A stretch of 26,732 nt of DNA, taken from the NCBI GenBank assembly GCA_047628385.1, contig JBLHVH010000021.1, forward strand, positions 1 through 26,732, in the 5' to 3' direction. Origin of the DNA: PZPK01 sp047628385 (GTDB lineage: Bacteria > Pseudomonadota > Gammaproteobacteria > Pseudomonadales > Oleiphilaceae). The notes under the pieces were generated by a model that was given only the letters and a program-made list of their open reading frames with translations, did not search any database and was not told the DNA's origin. Positions 18,035-24,857 of this stretch are shown in pieces; position 1 is the stretch's first letter, and each line of letters begins with the position of its first letter. Made by a program: the position numbers and the translations under genes.

Positions 18035-18162
18035 GGCAAGATCGCTAAACTCAGGATAATTCAGCCAATTTGAAATTCGTGATAACTAACGGAAATGAGC
18101 AAAAGCCAAACCTTTTGGAATGCCAGAAAAACGCTGGCTTTAAGTATAAAGCACTAGTTATC
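18016..18162 (-). repeat. Dispersed repeat, copy A
   Basis: One of three related copies (others at 23212-23359 and 24533-24669). Read on the minus strand it contains, in order, CCAAAAGG, GCTTTTGCTCA, CCGTTAGTTATC, GAATTATCCTGAG, GCGATC, AGGCG and TTTAGTGGCA. It carries an internal inverted repeat: GATAACTA at 18081-18088 and TAGTTATC at 18155-18162. The arms extend to 13 bp with one mismatch (18076-18088 and 18155-18167). A further hairpin GCCAG/CTGGC lies at 18122-18138. No coding capacity was seen. Confidence 0.7.
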
Positions 18163-18212
18163 AAGAACTGCTGTTGAGACATAGCCAATCACAAGCTCGG
18201 CCTGAAATCTCA

Positions 18213-19139
18213 TTAGCATGTATACGATAACAGACAATCACTCTTCTTGATCGTAGTAGATAGAAACAACCTATTCAAAACACTCACCAAATGTTCTACC
18301 ACCACCATCACTCGGGGCACATGACTCATACTCTTGGCGCACACAATGTAAAACTTTCTAGCTGGCAGACCCACCCCGACATCAATCTCTACCAACTCAG
18401 ATTGTTTGAAGTCTAATGGCTGGCTTAATATCATCGCCCCTACACCCGCTGCAACTGCTGCCTTTTGAACCCTTTAGTCGTCACTCGAAAACACCGAGGT
18501 AGAGTCTAGAATAATTCGTTCCACCATGGGGCTGGGAAGTACGTGCCGAAATTGACTTGACCAAGCCACACAATCTAAGTCAGCCCAGCTGCAAGGCTCT
18601 TGTAAGGTATCTGCATATTGCTTGGAGACATAGACTCCCTGTTCGGAAATTATTTCATGTAAGCAAATCAGCTCAGGTTGATTGGGAGGTTGAGCGCGAA
18701 GTGCTATATCAGCGACACCTCGCGTCAAATTCACGTGATAAACCGATGATAGGATTTCTAAACAAATTCCTGGCTCTAGCGACTTCAGCATGTAAGCAAA
18801 CGGCGCTAGTTATTCAACAGATACACCGGGAGGTGCTGCTATTTTCACTAAGCCACTGAGTTCATCATCGTGGTGGAGTGCTAAGCGACTAAATTCAGCT
18901 GCACACTTAGCTATTTGCTCCGCCGCCGGCTTTAAATGGTGCGCAGCATCTGTCGCTTCAGCGCCATGTTTGCAACGGATAAACAACTGCTCAGATAACA
19001 TCTCTTCTAAATTTTTAATTCGACGACTGATGGTCGGTTGTCCCATCCACAGCGAACAAGCTGACGCACTAAAGCTAGTATGCTCAATAACAGCCAAAAA
19101 GGTTTGCGCGTATTCCCAAGACAGAAAAGATTCATTCAT
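18213..19139 (-). pseudogene. LysR-family transcriptional regulator, broken by two in-frame TAA codons
   Basis: A single reading frame of 309 codons, the normal LysR length, starts at 19139. The N-terminal winged helix-turn-helix is intact (FLAVIEHTSFSASA, then MGQPTISRRIKNLEE). The effector-binding domain follows (GLVKIAAPPGVSVE, then LAPFAYMLKSLEPGICLEI and VADIALRA). In-frame TAA codons lie at 18810-18812 (before LAPF) and 18474-18476 (before RVQKAAVAAGVGAMIL). No frameshift is needed: all three open pieces are in the same phase. Both stops fall where Leu, Phe or Met would be expected, so TTA to TAA changes are plausible. The first piece (109 residues) could still make a DNA-binding fragment. 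It is divergent from the gene at 19419, which is probably not its original target. Confidence 0.88.
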
Positions 19140-19267
19140 CGTCTATTTAATCTAACTTGATCCAGTAATCCATACATAATCGTATAGCTGCATGCATTTT
19201 TAGCGAATATACATCACCTTTCTGATAGCTAATACTCGAACTCTACTTTTTACGAACGATAGAAGGC

Positions 19268-19285
19268 CCATGCTCAAATGCATGG
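19268..19285. promoter_or_regulatory. Dyad in the lysR upstream region
   Basis: A perfect 6-bp inverted repeat, CCATGC-TCAAAT-GCATGG, lies 129 bp upstream of the LysR start, in the divergent intergenic region. LysR proteins often bind imperfect dyads in such places. This is a candidate operator on position alone, and a 6-bp dyad can arise by chance. Confidence 0.3.
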
Positions 19286-19354
19286 AAAACCTAATTATAT
19301 CGGCTGGTTTATCCGTAATTCGACGATTTTAAACATAATTCTGGAGTAAAATTT

Positions 19355-19414
19355 ATGAAGAAACGCTTGTTACTACTAACGACAGCATTAAAACAACGAA
19401 TGAATGGAGAGTAG
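19355..19414 (+). pseudogene. 19-codon signal-peptide-like ORF (possible gene 5' remnant or leader)
   Basis: ATG at 19355 is preceded by CTGGAGTAAAATTT, a good ribosome site. The product is MKKRLLLLTTALKQRMNGE, then TAG. The first 12 residues look like a lipoprotein or Sec signal-peptide start, after which the charge pattern changes. It overlaps the start of the next gene in another frame. It is either the truncated 5' end of a deleted exported-protein gene that was once divergent from lysR, or a short leader whose translation feeds the following gene. Confidence 0.35.
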
Positions 19415-19418
19415 TATT

Positions 19419-20396
19419 GTGAATAGCGTCAGGGAACTTAAGTTTCAAAAATCAGATCTGAGCCCACAGCAAAGAGAATTGGAAGTTCGTGCCTCAATAG
19501 CCAGAAAGGAAAGCATCTGCCCTTACGCTCCAGGCCTTGCACGCTTTGTTCATCTTCCCGAAATTTATTCACTGAAGATGGAGCATGTATATTACATGGC
19601 TAAAGAGCTTAAAGCGTTCTATGAAGACAAAGAAAACGGAAAGCGCGTAGGACGCTGGATGTTAATGCCCAATAAAGAATGGCAAAGCCATGAAGAAGCA
19701 CATACTTACTCAGAACAAATATTTTGGCTACTCAACGCGGCCTATTACCACTTAGTGAGAGACAAGCAGTCCGTAAGAGCGGCTCTCAATAAAGATCTTC
19801 CTGATTACGACAGAGGCCATAACGGCGAGATTTTAGTACCAATTATTGGCAATCAACCTAAGCGTAACAGCAACGTAATCCCTGCAAAAAGTTTATTCTA
19901 TTCTGCATTGTCACCGCTCTATAAAAGCAAGCAATTTTATCGTTATTCTTCTCACTGTATTATACCTTTAGTTTATGCCTCAGAGTTTGAGGAGCTTCGC
20001 GTTAAGCATTCAAAAGTCACCGAAGATGTGACCTTTAAAATGGCCTATGTTGGATTGTATGAAACATTTCGTGAGGGCCTAGAAATAGACCTGAATGAAT
20101 TTCGACAAGAGTTACCAACTTGGGGAGCTATTATTGATCGTGTAGCGGCGATCATGCGAGCAAAAGTAACTGGCACAAACTCCCTATCACCTAAAAACAG
20201 AGGCTGCCCTTCAACTAATATACTTTTGTTTCGCCAGTGTAATCCGCAGCTAATTACCACTTTATACTCAAAATATATTGGTAGACTCAAAATTCTGAGC
20301 AATCTAACCAAACAAACAAAAGCTCATCCAATGGAAATAATCTGCGCTAGTTTCGCTGGTAGTGGATTATATGTCATTCCTAAATACCATCACTAA
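19419..20396 (+). CDS. Hypothetical protein, unrecognised family
   Basis: About 325 residues with no family I can name. The start was set at GTG 19419, because GGAGAG lies 7 bp before it; an in-frame ATG at 19404 would add five residues but has no ribosome site. The protein looks soluble and real: CPYAPGLARFVHLPEIY (the Cys is at about residue 34) is followed by an amphipathic helix (MEHVYYMAKELKAFYED), a Trp/Met-rich segment (GRWMLMPNKEWQSHEEAHTY), a helix (SEQIFWLLNAAYYHLV) and a second Cys-containing region. The CPYAP element faintly recalls YcgG/DUF6875-type proteins, not enough to call. The C-terminal 80 residues are less protein-like and may follow a frame change. It is flanked by pseudogenes and insertion-sequence debris. 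Confidence 0.6.
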   Translation: MNSVRELKFQKSDLSPQQRELEVRASIARKESICPYAPGLARFVHLPEIYSLKMEHVYYMAKELKAFYEDKENGKRVGRWMLMPNKEWQSHEEAHTYSEQIFWLLNAAYYHLVRDKQSVRAALNKDLPDYDRGHNGEILVPIIGNQPKRNSNVIPAKSLFYSALSPLYKSKQFYRYSSHCIIPLVYASEFEELRVKHSKVTEDVTFKMAYVGLYETFREGLEIDLNEFRQELPTWGAIIDRVAAIMRAKVTGTNSLSPKNRGCPSTNILLFRQCNPQLITTLYSKYIGRLKILSNLTKQTKAHPMEIICASFAGSGLYVIPKYHH

Positions 20397-20414
20397 AGCC
20401 AAGTTTTCATAATG

Positions 20415-20845
20415 CTAATAGGCAATACAAGGCAATGTATTTGAATAGTTGTCGCTCTCTAATTGTTTAAGCACAAAGTGCTGCTGCATTAAAGCGGGAT
20501 ATTTAAAAGAACACAAATACTTAGCGGAACTAAAACCATGACTATAGATTCCTGCTAACCTCCCATCAATAAGTTTTGCAGGCCTACTCATTATCCTGTC
20601 CAGATCACTGTTTTGTATACCCGCTCTTGTTGAGAGTGATCTCGATACAGGTGATGTACGATTAATACGCACCTGCTAACTATTGTATAATAGCCACATT
20701 GCTATATGAACGGTCCTTTCACGTTGATTCAAATTAAATACTCTGGTTGTCAACGTTTCTTTTTCATCTACAAGCACATACCAGGAAAAATCACACATAA
20801 ACTTCTTAGCATTGCGTTTTAAGCAATCATATAGGGGATATACCG
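20415..20845 (-). pseudogene. Unrecognised decayed reading frame
   Basis: On the minus strand one phase stays open for about 140 codons apart from a single TAG near 20679. The upstream part reads VYPLYDCLKRNAKKF, then FSWYVLVDEKETL, then RVFNLNQRERTVHIAMWL. The downstream part (85 codons from GTG 20672) reads RINRTSPVSRSL, then PAKLIDGRLAGIYSHGF. The segment around NLNQRERTVHIAMWL vaguely recalls the core strands of GNAT acetyltransferases, but this is weak. It directly follows the IS1182-type fragment. It could be gene debris or a chance open frame. Confidence 0.3.
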
Positions 20846-21251
20846 CTTAGAGACATGCCTAATAACTCTCGATAGAATATTCGGCAGCTTTTTTTGATGC
20901 CTTTAGCATTATTCTTTCTGAAGTCAGCAATGGTTTTAAAATCTGGTACAAGTCGTTCTGTTAACCACATTAGTTCAATATTACGATTCGCTTCCCACTC
21001 TAATCGACGCGAATATTGAATGTGATTCAGGTAAACCTTAGAGGTATAACTTAAGCAGCATCATTAGATGATAATTGGGGCGGCCAGTATCTTTTGGTAC
21101 TACGCCGAGAAAGCCCTGTTCGCTAACAGTCGAGTTTATTAACAAAAACCTCAACCACTCTGACAGGGTTATCTGTACTGACGAAGTCATCTAGAACTTC
21201 TGGAAAAAAGATAGCTTGAGAACGACTTTGGCCTTGAATATTTTGAGACAT
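20827..21251 (-). pseudogene. IS1182-type transposase, N-terminal fragment
   Basis: Starts at ATG 21251 with MSQNIQGQSRSQAIFFPEVL and DDFVSTDNPVRVVEVFV, the usual N-terminus of IS1182-group transposases (DUF772 region). A frame change near 21125 leads into VPKDTGRPNYHLMMLLKLYL. A second change near 21045 leads into YLNHIQYSRRLEWEANRN, followed by IELMWLTERLVPDFKTIADF and RKNNAKGIKK. Similarity ends after about 140 residues; the catalytic C-terminal two-thirds is missing, as are recognisable terminal inverted repeats. It is inactive debris of an old insertion. Confidence 0.8.
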
Positions 21252-21355
21252 AATAGCTCACTATTATTTACGTGATATTTATCATACTAATAGGTCATAT
21301 AAGTAAATTGGTTATAGCAAAAAATAAGCCTTGGTTTTTACACAGTATGGAGCAA

Positions 21356-21661
21356 AAGCACTACCTTTCTCTAGGTTCTCAAACCCCTAGTTATGAGTTA
21401 AAATCAATACCTTTAAAGCTCAAGAAAACCGTGAGTAAAGAGCAACAAGCTGTTTGGTATTTCGAAGATAGTCGGCTTAATATCGGCAATAATCGTGTTG
21501 AAAGAGCAATGAAACTCTTCATGGTAGGTCGCTAATGGTTGTTATCAAACAAGGCGAGTGGCGTTCACGCCAGTAGTATTCTTTATAGTGTTGTTGAAAC
21601 GGAGAAAGCGAATAACCTAGTGCCATTGGAATATCTACATCATGTTAGTTGGACGTCCCAA
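21356..21661 (+). pseudogene. IS66-type transposase (TnpC), C-terminal fragment
   Basis: The frame reads YFEDSRLNIGNNRVERAMKL then FMVGR, then TAA at 21533-21535, then WLLSNKASGVHASSILYSVV and ETEKANNLVPLEYLHHV. This matches the C-terminal end of IS66 transposases, whose conserved block is L-x-I-x-NN-x2-ER-A followed by GRKNWLFSN and a serine-rich helix. The two codons expected between GR and W are replaced by one TAA, so a 3-bp loss is likely. Everything upstream of the last 90 residues or so is absent, and tnpA/tnpB are not seen. It ends 10 bp before the convergent diguanylate cyclase gene. Confidence 0.8.
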
Positions 21662-21670
21662 ATTCCCACG

Positions 21671-22816
21671 CTAATCGAAGTTTGCTTCTACCCTATTTCT
21701 GCCAAGTCGTTTGGCCTTATAAAGCGCCTCATCGGCGTTCGATATTAATTGTTCCGGCTTAACATTATTGTTCATATTATTTATGGTATAGCAACCAACA
21801 CTTATGCTTATAGATATGTTGTGTTCATTAACATTTAATGGATTAACTGCTATGTTCTGGCGAATTTCATCTGCGAACTCAATGCAGCGGGCTGCTGACA
21901 TATTAGGTAAGATAATGCCAAACTCTTCGCCACCATAACGAGCCATGGTGTCACTAACCCGATGAAGTGAATCGCATAAACACTTAGCAATACGAATGAG
22001 ACATTGGTCCCCTACAGGATGCCCGTATTGATCATTTATTAGTTTGAAATGATCAATATCAACTAAAATTAGAGAGATAGGATACTGATTACGCTTAGAC
22101 CTCTGCACCTCCTCGTGTAGCTGTACATCAAAATATCGTCGATTTCGTACGCCTGTAAGCGCATCTGTATTACTAATTTCCTCAAGTTGTAAATTGCTGA
22201 TAAGCGCAGACATATATTCTCGATGTGGATTCTTTGTTGCGCCTAATAAACCTATGAAAAACACAACCACTACCATTACGTTTTCGATTTGCATACTTTG
22301 CGCGAACACTATTTCAACAACTAAAATGGGTACCAACATGCAGCAAATATGTAACCAAGTGAAAATTCTGGAGGCGGAAAAAGAGATAGCACCACCTCCG
22401 CAAAGCCCTACCGTTGAGAGAAGAATAATGTCACTTTGGCTGGAAAGAGGCGTATCAAGAAAAGCGCAAGCGGCTAGCCCCCCCCATGATAAACTGCTCA
22501 GTACTAACCCAACGATCAAACAGCATTGACTGATATTAGCATGGGTCAGATACTTTTTTGCAAGCCATATCATAAGGCCTCGAGCGATAGAGGTAACAGT
22601 AATAACCACACTAACAGCAAGAAACCATCGCGTGAATGCGGGGTCTTCACTGTCTACATAAATAAGGTAGGCAATGCAGAACCAAACGATCAGATACATG
22701 AAAGTACCAGCCAAGGAACGATCAGCAAGATCGTTATTCACTTGAATGATAAAATTTCTTTGTTGTACAGCATTCAAAGAATCAAAAGATATGTTCTGTT
22801 GATGAATATCTTGCAA
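21671..22816 (-). CDS. Membrane-bound diguanylate cyclase (GGDEF)
   Basis: A 381-residue protein. Six hydrophobic segments between about residues 36 and 194 form a MASE-like membrane sensor, followed by a short linker and a GGDEF domain from about 212 (LEEISNTDALTGVRNRRYFD). The active site is intact as GGEEF (295-299), preceded by the inhibitory I-site R286-V-S-D289 at the standard five-residue distance. Metal-binding LVDIDHFKLINDQYGH is also present. It should make c-di-GMP from two GTP with product inhibition. The N-terminus (MQDIHQQNIS) was kept because no better ribosome site lies inside. It is convergent with the IS66 fragment. Confidence 0.92.
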   Translation of the reverse strand: MQDIHQQNISFDSLNAVQQRNFIIQVNNDLADRSLAGTFMYLIVWFCIAYLIYVDSEDPAFTRWFLAVSVVITVTSIARGLMIWLAKKYLTHANISQCCLIVGLVLSSLSWGGLAACAFLDTPLSSQSDIILLSTVGLCGGGAISFSASRIFTWLHICCMLVPILVVEIVFAQSMQIENVMVVVVFFIGLLGATKNPHREYMSALISNLQLEEISNTDALTGVRNRRYFDVQLHEEVQRSKRNQYPISLILVDIDHFKLINDQYGHPVGDQCLIRIAKCLCDSLHRVSDTMARYGGEEFGIILPNMSAARCIEFADEIRQNIAVNPLNVNEHNISISISVGCYTINNMNNNVKPEQLISNADEALYKAKRLGRNRVEANFD

Positions 22817-23211
22817 AGAAATGAATTATCCCGAATTAAAGACAGCTTTGGAGAAAGCTATATCTAGGTGAACATTAAAATTAAATGTAGCTTTCCAATC
22901 ATTATTATACAAGTAAGATACTGTAGACTTTGGTAACATAATCAATGAATAACTGAAGCAAATATAATTAAGGTTTAACAATAAAGGTGTCAGATCTATT
23001 TTAAAGTTCTTGACTACTTGTTTATTCAAACGATACCAAAGCGAAGACTTGTGTATAGATTTTCGAAATTCTCGATGCCACCAAAGTGCAAATTTTAGCC
23101 CTTGTTTTAAGGATTTCTTTCATCCCTAACGAATAAAATATAAAATATAAAATACAAGAAACTATGGCTTTCGACCTTAAGCCAACCCTTTTGAATTTGA
23201 GTTTTTGCCAT
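22817..23211. other. Non-coding region upstream of the diguanylate cyclase
   Basis: No credible gene was seen; a 67-codon frame here looks like chance. The block holds GAATTATCCCGAATT at about 22824, resembling the distal part of the dispersed repeat. It also has a short tandem run, three copies of ATAAAAT, at 23133-23153. The diguanylate cyclase promoter should be near the left end. Confidence 0.4.
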
Positions 23212-23359
23212 CGAATAACGAACGCTTTGCGCTTCAGCTAGGGGTTTGAGAGCCTAATGAAAGGGGGCGCTTTTACTCATTTTCGTTAGTTATCACGTAT
23301 TTTAAACGGGGTGAATTATCCTAAATTGTAAAAGATCACTAAGAGGCGCATTAGTGGCA
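23212..23359 (+). repeat. Dispersed repeat, copy B
   Basis: Plus-strand copy containing CGCTTTGCGCTTC, AGCTAGGGGTTTGAGAGC, GCTTTTACTCATTTTC, GTTAGTTATCACG (23285-23297), GAATTATCCTAAATT (23313-23327), AGATCAC and AGGCGCATTAGTGGCA. The distal end forms a perfect hairpin CACTAA/TTAGTG with loop GAGGCGCA (23337-23356). The copy ends about 130 bp before the HDOD start, so it could influence its transcription. Confidence 0.7.
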
Positions 23360-23491
23360 GCAGCAGATCTAAATTTAATCTAAAAAAACAGTTTCCATCA
23401 CTGGCATTAAGCTAATCTAAGTTTAGTTTAACGACGGTTAAATACTTTTTGGTTAATCATGTGCTTAATTTGAAAGAATAAGGAGAGTTCA

Positions 23492-24337
23492 GTGTTAATA
23501 GAACACCAAGAACAAAAAATTTTAAAGGGCATCAAGATTCCTATTCGACCAAAAGTGCTGCTTACTGTCTCAGAGGAAGCAAAAAAAGAAGAACCGAGCT
23601 TTTCAATCATTTCACATGCCATTGCAGAGGATGTCAGTATTTCATCTGCTGTCTTGAAAATGGTTAATTCGGCGGCATTTAGCCGTCCTAGTCCTGTCAG
23701 TTCCATTGATCAGGCACTAAACATGCTCGGTTTAAAACGGGTACTGGCAATTGTTAACGCTGTTGCAGTACGTAACGCGTCACAATCTAATGCGGACTTA
23801 GAAGAATTTTGGAACCTTGCCTCAATTGTAGCGCATGCCAGCGTCATTATTTCTAAACAACTCAAGCGCTCCTTCCTTGGAGACGATGCATATACTTTAG
23901 GCTTATTTCATACTGCAGGTGTACCCATCATGATCGCTCGCTTTAAGAACTATACGGATTTTTACCATCAATCAGAGAAAAAGGGATGGACGCTAAGTAT
24001 CAATCGAGAAAAAGAAGCATTTCATACTACCCACAGCTCTATTGGTGCTTTAATGGCACAAGAATGGTGTTTGCCCAATTCAATTATAAACGCAATCTAT
24101 AACATTCATTATGCAGACGGTATTTTCGATGATTCGAGCATGAGTGAGACGACGCAATCGCTTATCGGAATACTAAAAATGGCAAGACACTTATGTCACG
24201 AGTATCAAGAAATTAACTGTGAGTCTGATGATTGGGGTCAAGTTGAAAGCCAAGTTTTCGGCTTTTTTAAAATTAACGAAGATAATTGGCTGGTTATCAG
24301 AGACGCCGTCATAAACGGTCTAAGTCAGGGCAATTGA
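23492..24337 (+). CDS. HDOD domain protein
   Basis: A 281-residue cytoplasmic protein with an HDOD domain, a metal-free-like relative of HD phosphohydrolases found in signalling networks. Key parts are IPIRPKVLLTVSEEAKKEEPS, HAIAEDVSISSAVLKMVNSA, AFSRPSPVSSIDQALNMLGL and YTLGLFHTAGVPIMI, then HSSIGALMAQEWCLP and INAIYNIHY. The start codon is GTG, chosen because AAGGAGAG ends 4 bp before it. There is no attached GGDEF or receiver domain. It lies between direct copies B and C of the dispersed repeat and close to a diguanylate cyclase, so a signalling role with c-di-GMP is possible but not shown. Confidence 0.88.
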   Translation: MLIEHQEQKILKGIKIPIRPKVLLTVSEEAKKEEPSFSIISHAIAEDVSISSAVLKMVNSAAFSRPSPVSSIDQALNMLGLKRVLAIVNAVAVRNASQSNADLEEFWNLASIVAHASVIISKQLKRSFLGDDAYTLGLFHTAGVPIMIARFKNYTDFYHQSEKKGWTLSINREKEAFHTTHSSIGALMAQEWCLPNSIINAIYNIHYADGIFDDSSMSETTQSLIGILKMARHLCHEYQEINCESDDWGQVESQVFGFFKINEDNWLVIRDAVINGLSQGN

Positions 24338-24486
24338 GCATTCCACTGATATCTCGCGATGCTTACTGAGTGGAGACTCCAGTCATTGAAAGATAGGAAA
24401 CCTTTGAATAAATCTAAACACATTGAATATCAAATAGGATCACTTTTAATTTATTTCAAGCTTATTCGATGGCAAAAATCTAACTT

Positions 24487-24624
24487 CAAAAGGTATCGCT
24501 TTACCACCTCATCCCTTGATCTACTTTCACACCAAAAGGTATCGCTTTGTGCTCCTTCCTAGCGATTTCCGAGCACGGCAAAAGGTAGTACTTTTGCTCA
24601 CTTTCGTTAGTTATCTCAAGCTTC
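24487..24624 (+). repeat. Degenerate tandem repeat, 46-bp period
   Basis: CAAAAGGTATCGCTTT starts at 24487 and again at 24533, and CAAAAGGTAGTACTTTT starts at 24579. The spacing is exactly 46 bp each time. Units 1 and 2 match over their first 16 bases and then diverge. Units 2 and 3 share a looser similarity over most of the unit (TGCTC at the same offset). It overlaps the 5' half of repeat copy C. Confidence 0.65.
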
Positions 24625-24669
24625 CAACTGTCTGTATTATCCTAAATCATGCAAGGACCTTGAGTGTCT
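24533..24669 (+). repeat. Dispersed repeat, copy C
   Basis: Plus-strand copy with CGCTTTGTGCTCC, CCTAGCGATTTCCGAGC, CTTTTGCTCACTTTC, GTTAGTTATCTC (24606-24617), ATTATCCTAAAT (24637-24648) and a weaker AGGACCTTGAGTGTC end. It has the same orientation as copy B and lies about 200 bp after the HDOD gene. It is the most diverged copy at its distal end. Confidence 0.65.
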
Positions 24670-24857
24670 GCTTAGTTTTGCGACTATTTATACTTGCCGC
24701 TGAACCACCACCCTATAAATATAGCCCACCTTAAGTAACATTGTTATCAAAGTTGAGCCAAAGCGACCAACTTATGGTCGTAGAAACACAAATCATTATT
24801 CTGCCAAGATACGCTATCATAAGATGAACTTATGAAAATAAATACGAAACGGAATTC

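Larger units (their letters stand above)
17723..18212. other. Non-coding region with hairpins and repeat copy A
   Basis: No gene is seen in these 490 bases. A 6-bp dyad GGTAAA/TTTACC (17748-17764) lies just after the SDR gene without a T-run. A stronger hairpin lies at 17975-17996: AGGATGACT, loop CTGA, AGTCGTCCT, nine pairs with one wobble. The second half holds dispersed repeat copy A. What else the first 250 bases do is not visible. Confidence 0.5.
24338..24857. other. Non-coding region holding repeat copy C and a possible promoter
   Basis: No credible gene was seen between the HDOD gene and the amidohydrolase relic. The centre is repeat copy C with its tandem units. The last 130 bases should contain the promoter of the relic; no clear ribosome site precedes its ATG at 24858. 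The first 140 bases show nothing recognisable. Confidence 0.4.

Noticed and set aside
18016..18167. Integron attC site suggested by the inverted arms and CGTTAG
   Set aside because: The ends do not fit the RYYYAAC/GTTRRRY core (GTTAGTT fails), no integrase is present, and the copies are not spaced as cassettes.
18557..18859. 100-codon plus-strand frame
   Set aside because: It is antisense to the LysR relic, whose frame gives a coherent family match.
22194..22867. Plus-strand frames of 111 and 113 codons
   Set aside because: Antisense to the membrane part of the diguanylate cyclase; low complexity and no independent support.
22826..23029. 67-codon minus-strand frame before the diguanylate cyclase
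   Set aside because: AT-rich, Asn/Leu-rich composition with no ribosome site or family features; probably chance.
24487..24624. CRISPR array
   Set aside because: Only three units, diverged repeats and no constant repeat with variable spacers; no cas genes.
24359..24734. Two plus-strand frames after the HDOD gene
   Set aside because: They coincide with the tandem and dispersed repeats and do not resemble proteins.
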